A stretch of DNA of 64,000 nt from contig CM023538.1 of NCBI GenBank assembly GCA_013350335.1, positions 56,898,769 to 56,962,768 of the forward strand, in the 5' to 3' direction. Position 1 is the first letter of the stretch, and each line of letters opens with the position of its first letter. Below are positions 47,451 through 59,854 of this stretch, piece after piece. The position numbers were made by a program, and so were the translations under genes. The stretch is from Chimonanthus salicifolius. Lineage: Eukaryota > Streptophyta > Magnoliopsida > Laurales > Calycanthaceae. A model generated the notes under the pieces. The model did not search any database. It was not told where the DNA came from and saw only the letters and a list, made by a program, of their open reading frames with translations.

Positions 47451-47630
47451 ATTGCAGGATTTTCTCTGATACTATTCACAGGCAGATTACAGGATCTTCT
47501 CTGATACCAGTCACGGGCAGATTGGGCAGATTGGGCAGATCTTCTCTGATACTAGTCACGGTTAATATGAAACGGAGAGAAGAGGCGGTGGAAGAAAGAC
47601 GGTAAAGAAGAGGCGCTCGAAGGAGGGAGT
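47451..47630. repeat. minisatellite plus GA-rich repeats (U4)
   Basis: Three copies to 47561, the third with an internal loss and a duplicated GATTGGGCA word. Confidence 0.8.
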
Positions 47631-48766
47631 AGCCGTTCGGGTGAAGAACGAAACTACTATTTTTGGATTTGACTTAGAGTGTCGAGTTGTTAAGACATCT
47701 ACTCTACGTCATACTGGCAAGGAAGTGGGCCCAAAGGCCCTACAAAATAAAAATAATTATTAATATTATTTTTAAAAATAAATATTTCATTAAATATGTA
47801 AAATTAAATAGTTTAAATTGAATAAAAATAAATAGCTAACTTGATTTTTGTGGCAACTATCTATTTCACTTGTTAAATTAAATAATTGAAAATATTTAAA
47901 TGGATTTTTTTATAATTAATATGTTAAAGATATTTAATTTAATATAACTAGAGTTAAAGGACCTGATACAAGTTTAGTAAAAATTATGGACAACAATCAA
48001 CATCGATTCATTATTATTTCATACTAGTTTGATAATCAACATATTAAACAAGATCTTTTCTAAAAACATCCTATTTTTTTTATTTTTTAAAAAGAATCTC
48101 AATATTTTTATAATCTTTTTATAAAGACTTCTGATTTTTATAGTATTTCATCAATTATCAATCGATGGTTGAATCAGATTTTTTATGTGTCTCGCTAAGA
48201 GGTTAATCACTATATAAATTATATTATCTAATTTTAAGAAATGATAAATCCATTAAAAAGATGAAAAAAAAAAAGGACTAATGAATTTTCTCTTTTTGTT
48301 TTCCTGCCTTATATAATCTTTTAGATTTTAATCTAACATTGGCATATGTAATATTATCATATACTATCAAAACATATGGTCCATTAAATGAGACGATGAT
48401 GGATTTTCACTTAAAATTACGTTTATTAAATTAATTTCACTGAAAATGTCGTTATAGTGTTATGGTTAGAATATGATTTTCATTTTTTCATATTTCAAAA
48501 AAAAAATTCTGAATGTCTCACTGTATTTTATTATAATGAGAAATACTAATTTAATTAATAATTATGTTTTTAAAACATTCTTTCTAGTACCCCATTAGGT
48601 AGTGAGGCCCACATTCCATTGGTCTTAAGTTATTGGCCTAATTGGAGGGAGATGTTAAAAAATTGGGCTTTATTCTATTTTTAAAGGTTTTACATAATAG
48701 TTGACCAGATGCCATCAACGAGGCTAATTTTCAAGCAGAAAATATTTTATCTGAATTATCTAACGT
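47631..48766. other. AT-rich block of U4
   Basis: Collinear with U1 from 14572 minus the hAT element; the site reads CATCTACTCTACGTCATACT. No gene. Confidence 0.6.
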
Positions 48767-48929
48767 TGAGCAGTTCAACTGATTATTTTCCGCCTCAATA
48801 AGTGAGAGGTCGCTAATTCGAGTCCGACCGGCCTAAAGCAGGGGCGTCGTGTGTGGGTGTGGGGCGCTCTCATGAACGGTTTAGGGAGCCCTTGCCTCGT
48901 GATTCACCTTGGCTATCAAAAAAAAAAAA
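48767..48929 (+). mobile_element. SINE-B (U4)
   Basis: B box AATTCGAGTCC (48815-48825) with one change; A-tail 48918-48929. Confidence 0.75.
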
Positions 48930-49331
48930 TACTATGCCTGAATTTGAAATCAGATTTAGTGGCCCTAAGTAGAAGAAAGTCAGGCAAATTAGGTATAAGC
49001 ATAAGTAGGCCCAAAACCCAGTCCAGTCCACTTAGATTGTGGCACTCGTAAAAAATGTCAGTTAATACGTTGCATATCGGCCGCGATGTACTAGAAAAAT
49101 GAAGGTCGATACGTATCACCCGCAACGCATCATAAGTTTGAGCCACAAAGGCATCAAATAAACAGTCGGCCAATTAAAAGTACCAAATCCAACTATGAAT
49201 GTCAACTTTAGATAAATGATATCCAATTTACGGCATTAATACAGTTAATTACACAAGGACAAGGGCACGTAACTTAAAACTATATTTTATTTCACTTTCA
49301 TGTAGCTAAATCTTACCTTTTTATTCCATTA
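48930..49331. other. U4 tail, non-coding
   Basis: Unit-end sequence; minus-strand frame 48916-49173 has no domain and is not called a gene. Confidence 0.5.
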
Positions 49332-49515
49332 TGTGAAAGCAAGTATAAATCTCAGTATCGGTCGATAAATTTCTCTCTCCTATATTTTTTTTTTTAAAAA
49401 ACCACCAATATCGGCCGATACTTATCATATTGGCCGATATATGAAGGTTGAAAAAATCGATATATATCAGCTGATACAATACGTATCGGCCGATATTATC
49501 ACCTGTGTGTGAAAG
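49332..49515. mobile_element. small hAT-like MITE (U4)
   Basis: Element 49340-49507 between identical TGTGAAAG copies (49332-49339 and 49508-49515). No TA expansion. Confidence 0.82.
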
Positions 49516-49543
49516 TAATTAAGAAAATACACTATTTTAATAT

Positions 49544-50240
49544 AAAGGTGTTAATGAACTTTATTAATAACAATTAAATTTTTAATGATATCATCCTATT
49601 TTAAACCCTAATTTTTCTTTTTAAATATTTAGCTAATATTCTAAAATTTTGGCTAGGCCCATAATATCAACAATGCTGATAATAGCAAAAAAATAATAAT
49701 TTAATTATTGTGTATATCTCTATCTCAAATTAGATATGAAACTAATCCATTGATACACAAAATCGTCTGAAAGAGTCGTGTCTCAGGTAAATTTAGAGAA
49801 GGTCGAACTAAAGACCTCGAATTTATTGTTAAATAGGTCTCCAAGTAGGTTGGCAAGGCCAATGCTTGTCCAAGCTCAATTATTTATTTATTTATTGGGT
49901 CTAATGTTGAGGTATGGACCTAAGGTCGGACCCAGGTATACACACCAACAAATTCTAAGGCCTACTATTTATATTGAATTTGTTGGTATAGTTCAAGTCA
50001 TATACTTGGGCCTTTAGGCAGAAATAGGGCCATCTCTAGCCCATTTATCAATCGGGCTTTATGAGGCCTCAACCTCAATCAAATGGTTCAAAATATCAGC
50101 ACATGCAACGGCCCAAAGTGGTTGGTTATGAACATATGATGGCTAGCTCATTTGCAGTTCTCTTGTTACTGAATTAGTCATGTATAGTCATCTGGCATGG
50201 AATTTATTAGTGTCTTTTAATGCATTTCGAGTCAAACGTG
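49544..50240. other. U5 head block, non-coding
   Basis: Nearly identical to the U4 head; no gene. Confidence 0.5.
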
Positions 50241-50484
50241 AAACAATCAGGGTTTTTTTTTTTTTTTTTTTGAGGTCCGGAGGTGTCCAGACGTCACACC
50301 CAACTAGTCCCCTGGGTATGTGAAAACTCCCCTATCCGCACACACCGGGTAATTCGATGGGACTTTCCCCTATACATATTCCCATGGGAAGTGGCCCTTC
50401 ATTGGGGCTTCCATGTTTGAACCCAAGACCTCCCTCTCCAAACCAACTGGGATAACCCCTTGGTGTTCAAAACAATCAGGGTTT
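50241..50484 (-). mobile_element. SINE-A with target duplications (U5)
   Basis: AAACAATCAGGGTTT at 50241-50255 and 50470-50484. Confidence 0.88.
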
Positions 50485-53400
50485 GGAAAGAAACATGCTG
50501 CCCCTGAGTGTGATATGGTCTTTGGGGTGACATTCAGTAGGCCTTGTTCATGTAGAACTCTCTTTTGACAAAAATGTTCTATGTTGGGTACTTCATTTAA
50601 GTGTCCAATTTGATCACTTTGATTTCTTGAAAAAAATCTGAGTATCACATGACTCTATTTGCTTAATGATAGCGCCCAACCTGTGTATAATATAACCTCT
50701 GTTATGTTACCAGTTAAGCTTTAAAGAGAACAAGAGTGAAGCCACGCATTTCTGTACAACATTAACATGCACAGAAGTAAAAAAAATTAGTTAACAAATG
50801 GGATCATTTATATATCCATTGAAGCATGCAGTACAACTACTGCGACAAAGGCCAGCCCATTAAGTGGAGTGACTAAAGTCCTTGATAAGTCTCTAAATCT
50901 CTCCCTTCACAACCAATATGAGACTCGTTTGCTGCCCCAACAAAGTTTACCTCATATACACATAGCTTCTGAAAAGCTATCTGATGCCAATTTATTATAA
51001 ACCAAACAACTAATAATACGTTGAAAGCATCAACCAGACACCCTCAAAGTAGGATGAAGAGAAAACTATTCACAAGTATTTTCATGGAATATACTAACCG
51101 CGGGTACTTAACTAACAAGGCAATAAAGATTTCCACTGTTTGCTGCTCTGTAGTCATTTGGCTGTATTTTATGCTTGTAGTCTCAGATTCTCTAAGTGTT
51201 TGTCAGGTGCCTTCACAGTGCAATTTCAGGTGTAGAGTGTGAGACCTCTCTTTTTCTCCTCTTCCTTGTTTTGATCTCTGAAATGGCAATTTCGAGGCTA
51301 CTTCCCGCAAAATATGTTAAAACTCTAGATGCAAGTGGTTCACTGAGGACTTCAGTAACCAATGTTGACAACAGTCGGCATTCCTAGGATATTGTACCAA
51401 TAGAAAGTTAAGACATTAGGATGCCCAAGCCATACTTTTGAAGTTGGACAAATGGCCGGCACGGTGCAATCTACTTAATGAATTGTCTATAAACCGTAGA
51501 CTGCAAATTGCAAGTCCAACTGTTGTTAGTGCAACAAAGGCTCACTCAACTCCACCTGAATGAATCTAGAACAGTTTGAGTGATACAAGATTTTCTTCAT
51601 TTTTTCTGTTTGGTTCAAAAATAGAGTATACAAGGGGAGAAATAAGAATCAACTGTCTGTTCAAGACAACCATTCAAAACATTGGCCATTGAAATGCTTG
51701 GCAACATCGTGATGAGACGCAACCCATAACCATCTTCCTCAGTTTCCATCTTTCTATGGATCAGGTTCTTAGCTCATAAGCTTTAAAACTTGAAATGAGT
51801 CAGTGTCAGTTGACTCAGTTGAATTTTGTCGAGTGTTCTATGAAAAACATGAAAAGACTTGTCAAGTTACTCAATTCAGTTTGATTTTTAACTGAGTATG
51901 AATTCTAATCCTACCTTCGGTTTCAAGAATAAGCCAAAAATGGAATAAAATGGACTAAATGAACTCAAACCTGGCCTAAATCAAAGTGTATCCAACACAT
52001 TCCATTTCATTGTAAGATGGTTCACAACAGATTGATGTCAAATTTCTCACTCAACCCTTAAATTGAAGTACAGGCTGAATTTAAAAAATAATTGCGGGTA
52101 GCTCTCAAGTCATTTAGAGGATGTGATTGAAAAATGAACGTCAATTTCTGTGAACCAGGTCACAAATATTTTTCATCCACTTGTGAGGCTCAGATGGCAA
52201 AGGCTTGCTTTATCAGCATTGATTCCTATGGAGATCAAGGACACATTCAATGTCTAAGTTGGGAGGCCATCTGATGAGGAGATAGGCTTGAGTCATTAGT
52301 ATCAACCCCACACATGGATCGAGATATATATGGGAAATGCAAAATGGTCAAAAAGACTCACCTTCAACTCAAGCAGAACTGAGTTCACGTTGAGCTAAGT
52401 CTAATGTAAAATTGCTAGGAAGTACTAAATCTAGTCAAGTTACCATTCTTCACGGTTTGTAATCATAATTCAGACTGCTTCACATGCACATTTACATACA
52501 TTTGCCTTGGAAGTGTCATACATAAATTTATTTACATTTGATACTAACTTTTGGACTCGAAACTTAGCCAACAAAAAAGCGCCAAATAGTCTAAACATCT
52601 ATTACAAACATGAAAAGTCTCATGTTGGGTACAAAGTCTAACTCTGAAAAGTCTTCTACTGCTTTAGATTCTTGTTCAAAGTATAATTGTCACTGAAGGA
52701 CATTCTTGGCTCTGCACTCCTCCCATGATCATAATCTGATCCATGGATCCTTACCCATCAAATCTTCACACTAGCTTTTGATGAAAATGAGTATGGGAAA
52801 CTGTCTAAATTCACATACCTTCTAATCATTTTCCTTTCTATCTGAAAAGAAGTCTTATCATATTGGTCACTGTATTAAAGAGCAAATTTCTGCAGAGAAG
52901 AAAAGAGTCAAATGAAAATGAAATATTGATCCATTACAATTGAATCATTCTCTTGGCTCTACTCTTTATCCATAATTTTCAGCAATTTACAAACTTTACT
53001 ACCTCTGGCTTGTAACTGTCAGATAATGCAAATGAAAATTTGAAGAATGAATTGCTTAGGCATGTATCTTGAATCTCCACACTATATGCATTCAAACTCT
53101 TTTGATTTCTTATTTTTCATTGGCTCGCCTTACATGCTTTGATTGATTAAATGGTTGTGAATGACCCATATAATAATGTGGCTTGTATGGTAAATGACTT
53201 GACTAGGATATTTGCTTTCTACATCACTCCTGAATGGTTTAATTGAATACCCTCAAGTATAATATGTGCCTTTGCATCTTGACTTGAATCCCTTACTTCT
53301 ATGAACCTTTGAATTCTGAAAAGCCTTATATTGTGCTTGGTTAGACTACATGCCTTCTAAAATCAGCGCCCTGGAACTGAATGATGATTGTCTCTTAAAG

Positions 53401-54520
53401 ATTATTGCAATTATATGAACCTTACTGAAATTTGGTGGAACATCAAAGGAAGAAGTGCAGCAACTCTGTTTTATTGTTTGATAAACTGGAAATCTCTATG
53501 TTGTCAGTATTCTTAACCTCTAACGATGCATATTGATCCATCAAAATTGAATCATACTCTTAGAGCTCTACTTACAGATCATGATTCTCTCCAAGATAAG
53601 TGTCTGCTCCAACACATGAACCAAAACACTTCATCATGATGTTGAGAGGCAAACTGTCCTTGTCAATGTCTCCATCATGATTCTATTTTGTGGGACATAT
53701 AAACTCATTACATGTGTCTTGCCCAAATCGCAATCACATACTTCACACTTGTCATCCTAATCTTTTGTCCTTGCATGTAAATTTGTGACTAATCATTATG
53801 GACAAGTCTGACTCTGCTTCGCTTAAAATGTGGATACCCTTGAAAAGGTTCTCTTGATACAGTCTGTCTCTTAAGTATGAAATTAGGGGCAAAATGTAAT
53901 TGGCACTACATTTAGTGAAAATATACTTGGGAAACTGCCTACAAAACTAGCTTCGTGATCATGATCTTTTTCAAATTCTGAAACTTGGACCAATGCACTT
54001 CACTGTGATTAAAAGCTAATGGCTATTATTAAACTGGTTCAATGATGTTTTGAGGTAACTATTCATCATACTATCTTGGTCATAATTCTGTTTTTGTGGG
54101 ACATATATCCTTTCTATGCATCTTGCCATATCCTATCCTTGTAGTCCCTGACTTTTTGCCCTTGAATTCTAGCATGTTATCATGTCTGAAGGACATATTT
54201 GGCTCCGTATCACACTGAATCCTGTGGAAATGATATTTGATCATTTCCCTTTTAATTTTTCAGAGTCTGTTACATCCTTCTTGTCACATTGTTACCAAAG
54301 TTTACTGTTTGATAATTCCTCATGACTTCTACTTTCTTGTTTCTGCAGTTGTCAAGGGCATTGGACTCCAAACTGCAGCATTATGTGATTTCTTGCCTCA
54401 AGGACTGATGTTGGGGACTATTTAAGTTAGGGACTTCTTGTTCTTTTCTTTTTTAACTATGCTACTGTTCCAACCGGTAAAAACCCAAAATCCAGTTGAA
54501 TTTTATCGGTTTTTCACCAC
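50485..54520. other. U5 non-coding block
   Basis: Nearly identical to U4; 34-codon frame 51283-51387; acceptor-like fragment 54344-54425. No gene supported. Confidence 0.6.
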
Positions 54521-54755
54521 TGTGCTAGTTTCTGATTGAATCACTTATGATTGTTAACTGCTAAGCTAGCTTGTTGAAAAGGAGTAAAAAATTGCTAGGG
54601 AATGTGGTATGATTGTATTAGATACTGCTAGGGAATGCGCTAGTTTCTGATTGAATCACTTATGGTTGTTAACTGCTAAGCTAGCTTGTTGAAAAGCATG
54701 TAAAAAATTGCTAGGGAATGTGGTATGATTGTATTAGATATTGTTACTGAATTAG
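54521..54755. repeat. 115-bp tandem duplication (U5)
   Basis: TGTGCTAGTTT at 54521 and TGCGCTAGTTT at 54636. Confidence 0.88.
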
Positions 54756-54916
54756 TCATGTGCACTCATCTGGCATGGAATTTATTAGCATTTTTTAATG
54801 CATTTCGAATCGAACGCTTAACAATCAAGGTTTGGAAACAAAGATGCTGACCCTGAGTGTGATACAGTCTTTGGGGTGCGATCTTGTGACATTCAGTATG
54901 CTTTGTTCATGTATAT
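54743..54916. repeat. SINE-free paralogue of SINE-A target (U5)
   Basis: Uninterrupted AACAATCAAGGTTT at 54820-54833, one base different from the other units. Confidence 0.85.
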
Positions 54917-55062
54917 CAATCAATGCAGGTTTGACAGCTCCACAAAGTGGCTAATCTCAGTTTCATTGCAATGTACCAACCAACAAAAGCTTTTGATTTA
55001 CTATTTGAAAAACAAATGAATAATACATCAAGAAAAGTACAACATGTCACTAGTGGTGACCC

Positions 55063-55673
55063 TTTTTTTTTTTTTTTTGAAACATTAACCACTGGATTTT
55101 ATTAATAACGGAAAAGAGTACATAAGAAGGATCTGAGTATTAGAGGAATATACTCAGAACAAAGAAGAAGAACACATATAGACATAGAAAAATTAAAAAT
55201 AAAAGAAAAGATACAGCAAAATGTCATCCCAAACTAAAACCAAAAGAGGGTCCGAACCCCCTAACTCCCGAGGTTGGTGGGAGTGAAGGATTCCACCACC
55301 GGAGAGTGAAGATGAAGACCAGTTTTCGCCAAGAAATCCACCACACACTTAGCTGAACGAGGAGTATGAATGAAGGAGATGTTACCCATATTGCACAAGC
55401 TCCAAATATCCCTAGCAATACCGACCAACCTCCACCGGAGATAGCGTTAGTTGAGTCACCTTCGATAATAAGATTTCCTCTCCTAAACCTTGAACAGATC
55501 TGAAGTGCTTTCCTAATTGCCCTTAGTTCACCTTGAATTGCAACAATGAGTGGAAAGCGCGAACAAGGATGCTTATTGAAAAATCCAGAGCATTCTTTTG
55601 AGAATAAGTGAATCGGAGGCCTCATTATGTTGGAATCGAGATGCGTCAAAGGGGGCATATGACAATATCCACT
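55063..55673 (-). mobile_element. LINE 3' end with deleted RNase H tail (U5)
   Basis: T run 55063-55078; the RNase H segment has lost 25 bp at about 55437. Confidence 0.8.
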
Positions 55674-56495
55674 GTTGAAACCAGGATGTTGTAACGTGTT
55701 GCTTGCAACCCTCCTTATCTTGGAATCGATGCTGTACAGGCATCCATCAACCACATTCTCATCAAATTTGAATCTTCTTTTCATCTCTGCAAAGACAGCT
55801 GCAGTCAACAAGCTGTCAGAACCTGCTTGATGGCTCTCTCCATGTCGCTCTACCTTCAAAATTGTCGCCAAGCGCTCAAGCCCGAGCTCCCCACCCATCA
55901 AGCCTTCATATGACTTAGCAATGTGCTTTACATCAAAGACATGATGCAGCTGAGTTCCAATCATATATAGAAAGTCCTCAATCGAACTGGGGAGAGTTGA
56001 ATCTGACAAGACCTTTGCAATGTAGGCCAAATCATAGAGCCCATGAAATGTCACCCACCGAAATCGCACACATGCCACCAAATTCTTCAGGAGCATTGCA
56101 AAGGTGTTCGAATCAATGCCATCATTGATATTTTTATTGAAGTCGATGCCATGACAGCAAAGTAATTCGATTGACTTTGGCGAATGTAGATCATGTGCAG
56201 GGTTAAAGTCACTAAGATGAAACTGCCATGCACAACCAGGATAAGGAGTATCGCCACGTTCGTCAAAGAATGTCAACCCCACTTGGATCAACTTTGTGTT
56301 ATTGACATTGTAAGCAAGATTTTGGTAACGAACATCCTGTGGTGCATACCGAGGTGTGTTGATAAGAAATCCTGGAAACTCTGTATCGACAGCAACATAG
56401 TTGTGCTTCTGAATGATCTTGAAAATCAGTCTAGACTCCTCTGAAAAATTATCTTTCCACACATTGCGTATCCCTTCTGAATTATTTTTCATCAT
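55224..56495 (-). CDS. CAF1: CAF1-type deadenylase, copy 5, with frameshifted RNase H tail
   Basis: 423 residues from the first ATG. The deadenylase domain is intact and nearly identical to copy 4, with D37, E39, D155, H222 and D227. After S353 (just past EGDSTNAIS) a 25-bp deletion relative to copy 4 moves the frame. The last 70 residues are therefore read in a frame that is only a shadow in the other copies (starting GGGWSVLLGIFG), ending 37 bp beyond the usual stop. D395 and the C-terminal RNase H helix are lost, so any RNase H fold is broken. Other private changes are D287 and C334. CAF1 activity could persist; the new tail is unusually rich in Trp and hydrophobic residues and could destabilise the protein. 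It could equally be an early pseudogene. Confidence 0.85.
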   Translation of the reverse strand: MMKNNSEGIRNVWKDNFSEESRLIFKIIQKHNYVAVDTEFPGFLINTPRYAPQDVRYQNLAYNVNNTKLIQVGLTFFDERGDTPYPGCAWQFHLSDFNPAHDLHSPKSIELLCCHGIDFNKNINDGIDSNTFAMLLKNLVACVRFRWVTFHGLYDLAYIAKVLSDSTLPSSIEDFLYMIGTQLHHVFDVKHIAKSYEGLMGGELGLERLATILKVERHGESHQAGSDSLLTAAVFAEMKRRFKFDENVVDGCLYSIDSKIRRVASNTLQHPGFNSGYCHMPPLTHLDSNIMRPPIHLFSKECSGFFNKHPCSRFPLIVAIQGELRAIRKALQICSRFRRGNLIIEGDSTNAISGGGWSVLLGIFGACAIWVTSPSFILLVQLSVWWISWRKLVFIFTLRWWNPSLPPTSGVRGFGPSFGFSLG

Positions 56496-56599
56496 GTTCA
56501 CCTTAATCTCCTTCTTCTTCTTGGAATTTACCAGCGACGAATGAAAAAGACCCCTGTAAATCAATGCGTTTAGGTGTGAGCGCAGGAGCAGAGAATGGA

Positions 56600-56614
56600 G
56601 ATATATTTATAAGG
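56600..56614 (-). promoter_or_regulatory. TATA box of CAF1 copy 5
   Basis: Minus-strand TATAAATATA (56602-56611). Confidence 0.6.
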
Positions 56615-58174
56615 AAGCAAGAAAAGAAAAATACAAGTCACTTGTGAATATGAAGCAGTAATGTCAATCCTAGTTAGTAGTGCTTAGGAATTAGAATTCT
56701 TGTAATTGTAAATTGTACAGGAAACAGTATCATGGTCCACGATGAAAATAAAGAAACCAAGATTCAGTGAAAAAACAACAAAGGAAAACATGGAAACACA
56801 ACGAGATTTGAAATATGGAGCTGTATTCAGTTGCAGGTAATTATTATCATATGTAAATACTGTTTGAAGTAATAATAAATCTAAGATCGAATGTAAGACA
56901 CACGTGATATAGAGAAGAAAGCCCGACATCTCTTCCTACACTCCTCACTCAAGAATTAGATGAATTCAAACTATCTTTACATTAGCAACTAAATCTAGTA
57001 ATTGGTTGGTAAGTAATGTATGACAAAATGAAAATGTTGAACAGAACAGCAACACGTGACTTCCTTAAATTTCTACAATGCAATATCCAGTAGCAGGTCA
57101 AATGTCAAAACAAAAGCCAGAAACAGATAGAAAACTGGAGATTATTACTTCCTCATAAACTGAAATATGTTTATTTCATCATACAAACGTCACATGGAGG
57201 AAATTCAGTTTTTAAAATGACATTTTAATACTTCTTCTATAAAATCATCAAATGAAGTCATTTATTTCATAGATTTTAAAATTACATTTTAATACTTCTT
57301 ATATAGAATATGCCCCTTCTATTATGGCTTTAGTGAACTGTATTACTTAAAACTAGAGACATTAAAAATGGGTGTACTCTCTTATCTTACAAAAGAAAAG
57401 AAAGAGAGTAAATGTAAAGGATGGAAATACATTAAAAAGAAAGACAGAATAAATCTGAACTGGTAAAGTAAGTGAGCGAGTCTAGGTGTCCAAAGTACCA
57501 TTCTATACCAAAAATAGACAGAGAGTAGATAGACCATACTGTCCAAAACAAAGGTTTCCAATAGGACTAAATGTTACTATCAAGTTTTAAAGATCCAACT
57601 TAACCTCTAAAGTTCTACGAGATTAAACTCGTGCTATGATGAACACAATTCACACTGAAAACGTAATGAATCGAAATAAGTCCTTCATGAAAATATTCCC
57701 CATTTTGCAAAGAATGTGAATTATATAATGCACATCCACCATCCTGACAGGCCTCATAAGAAGGAAAATGAACAACAACAATCAGAGAATTCAACATTTA
57801 AAGGATCAAAATATTTCAAACCACATCAGAACATAATTTCCATCTACCTAACTTGCCATCTTAATTATATATTATATTTTCTATTTCAGTCACTCCATCA
57901 TCGATTGGATATGGAAAAATTTGGATTTGTTGATCTGATCACATGATGTCGCTTATACACGTTAAGGGGTTGGGCTATATATGTAGCATAAAGTAATATT
58001 TTTTAACAATTAATAAAAAAAAATGGCAAAACTGAATCCAAATATCAAAATGATGTGTCATATGAGGATGTCAATTAGTGTAAATAAACTTCAAGGCCTG
58101 ATCATTTTTCACGAACTACATCAGTAATTTTCAATATGATAGAGTTAAACCCAATTAGTATAGGACAAGTGTGA
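56615..58174. other. upstream region of CAF1 copy 5, non-coding
   Basis: Closest to U3 in this stretch (shared ACTTCCTTAAATTTC near 57060), unlike the left part of the unit. No gene supported. Confidence 0.5.
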
Positions 58175-58425
58175 ATTATAGGAAAAACAAAGTTTCAGGG
58201 GCTTCGGTTTGGGCCTGGTCTTGCAGGTTCTCTTTGATCTGCCTATCCCCTCTTTGGGGCCTTGTTTGGGCCACCACTGTGTCTTCCCTGGTCCAGGGTG
58301 TGGGTTTCCCACATTGTGGGCCGATTGTTTTTTCCTTTGCCTATATCTCTGGGCTTTTTGTTGTTTATTCTTTGAATGAAATAAAACTTACCTTCGTTCA
58401 AAAAAAAAAAATTAGGGAAAACAAA
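58175..58425 (+). mobile_element. second LINE-type 3' end (U5)
   Basis: Target duplication 58175-58191 and from 58411; A run 58400-58410. Confidence 0.7.
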
Positions 58426-58571
58426 TCAATAGCAGTAGTTTTCACCCTCACACTCTATGACAAGTTTGAATGGTAAATGCTCCCTTTTGCCATGAAAACA
58501 ATTACAAAAAGGAAAAAGGAAATGCAAGACTGACCTTCGCTCTTCTTCTTCTGGGTTTTTGTTTTATTGAG

Positions 58572-58800
58572 ATTGCAGGATTTTCTATGATACTATTCAC
58601 AGGCAGATTACAGGATCTTCTCTGATACCAGTCACGGGCAGATTGGGCAGATTACAGGATCTTCTCTGATACCCGTCACGGGCAGATTGCAGGATCTTCT
58701 CTGATACAAGTCACGGATAAATATGAAACGGAGAGAAGAGGCGGTAGAAGAAAGACGGTCGAAGAAAGACGTAAAGTAGAGGCGGTCGAAGGAGGAAGTA
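58572..58800. repeat. minisatellite plus GA-rich repeats (U5)
   Basis: Four copies to 58716 with private variants (CTATGATAC, ATACCCGTC). The minus-strand frame over the GA repeats (58632-58814) is low-complexity, not a gene. Confidence 0.82.
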
Positions 58801-59645
58801 GCCGTTAGGGTCAAGAACGAAACTGCTATTTTCGGATTTGACTAAAGAGTGTCGAGTTATTAAGAGATCTACTCTACGTGATACTTGCAACGAAGTGGGT
58901 CCAAGGGCCCTACAAAATAAAAATAATTATTAATATTATTTTTTAAAAATAAATATTTCAAAAAATATGTAAAATTAAATAGTTTAAATTGAATAGAAAT
59001 AAATAGCTAACTTGATTTTTGTGTCAACTATCTATTTCACTTGTTAAATTAAATAATTTAAAATATTTGAATCAGATTTTTTATGTGTCTCGCTGAGAGG
59101 TTAATCACTATATAAATTATATTATCTAATTTTAAGAAATGATAAATCCATTAAAAAGATGAAAAAAAAATAAAGACTAATGAATTTTCTCTTTTTGTTT
59201 TCCTGTCTTATATAATCTTTTAGATTTTAATCTAACATTGGCATATGTAATATTATCACATACTATCAAAACATATGGTCCATTAAATTAGACGATGATG
59301 GATTTTCACTTAAAATTACTTTTATTAAATTAATTTCACTGAAAATGTCGTCATAGTGTTATGGTTAGAATATGATTTTCATTTTTTCATATTTCAAAAA
59401 CAAATTCTGAATGTCTCAATGAATTTTATTACATTGAGAATTTAATTAATAATTATGTTTTTAAAACATTCTTTCTAGTACCCCATTAGGTAGTGAGGCC
59501 CACATTCCATTGGTCTTAAGTTATTGGCCTAATTGGAGGGAGGTGTTAAAAAAGTAGACAACTCTTGAGGGCTTTATTCTATTTTTAAAGGTTTTACATA
59601 ATTGCTGACCAGATACCATCAACGAGGCTAATTTTCAAGCAGAAA
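58801..59645. other. AT-rich block of U5 with ~270-bp deletion
   Basis: At about 59068 AAAATATTT is joined to GAATCAGATTTTTTATG, skipping sequence present in all other units. No gene. Confidence 0.65.
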
Positions 59646-59695
59646 ATATTCTATCTGAATTATTTAACGTATATTCTATCTGAATTATCTAACGT
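59646..59695. repeat. 25-bp tandem duplication next to SINE-B (U5)
   Basis: ATATTCTATCTGAATTATYT followed by AACGT occurs twice head to tail (59646-59670, 59671-59695); single in the other units. Confidence 0.9.
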
Positions 59696-59854
59696 TGGGC
59701 AGTTCAACTGGTTATTTTTCGCCTCAAGAAGTGAGAGGTCGCTAGTTCGAGTCCGAGCAGCCTAAAGTAGGGGCGTCGTGTGTTAGTGTGGGGCTCTCAT
59801 AAATGGTTTAGGGAGCCCTTGCCTCGTGATTCCCCTTGGCTATAAAAAAAAAAA
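59696..59854 (+). mobile_element. SINE-B (U5)
   Basis: A-box-like CAGTTCAACTGG, B box AGTTCGAGTCC (59744-59754), A-tail 59843-59854. Confidence 0.77.

Larger units (their letters stand above)
38404..49543. repeat. tandem unit U4 (complete)
   Basis: 11,140 bp, all landmarks present, no hAT insertion. Most similar to U5 from the head through the CAF1 gene; upstream of CAF1 it carries private differences (TGTTTCTTAGAGATTTC near 45938). Confidence 0.92.
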
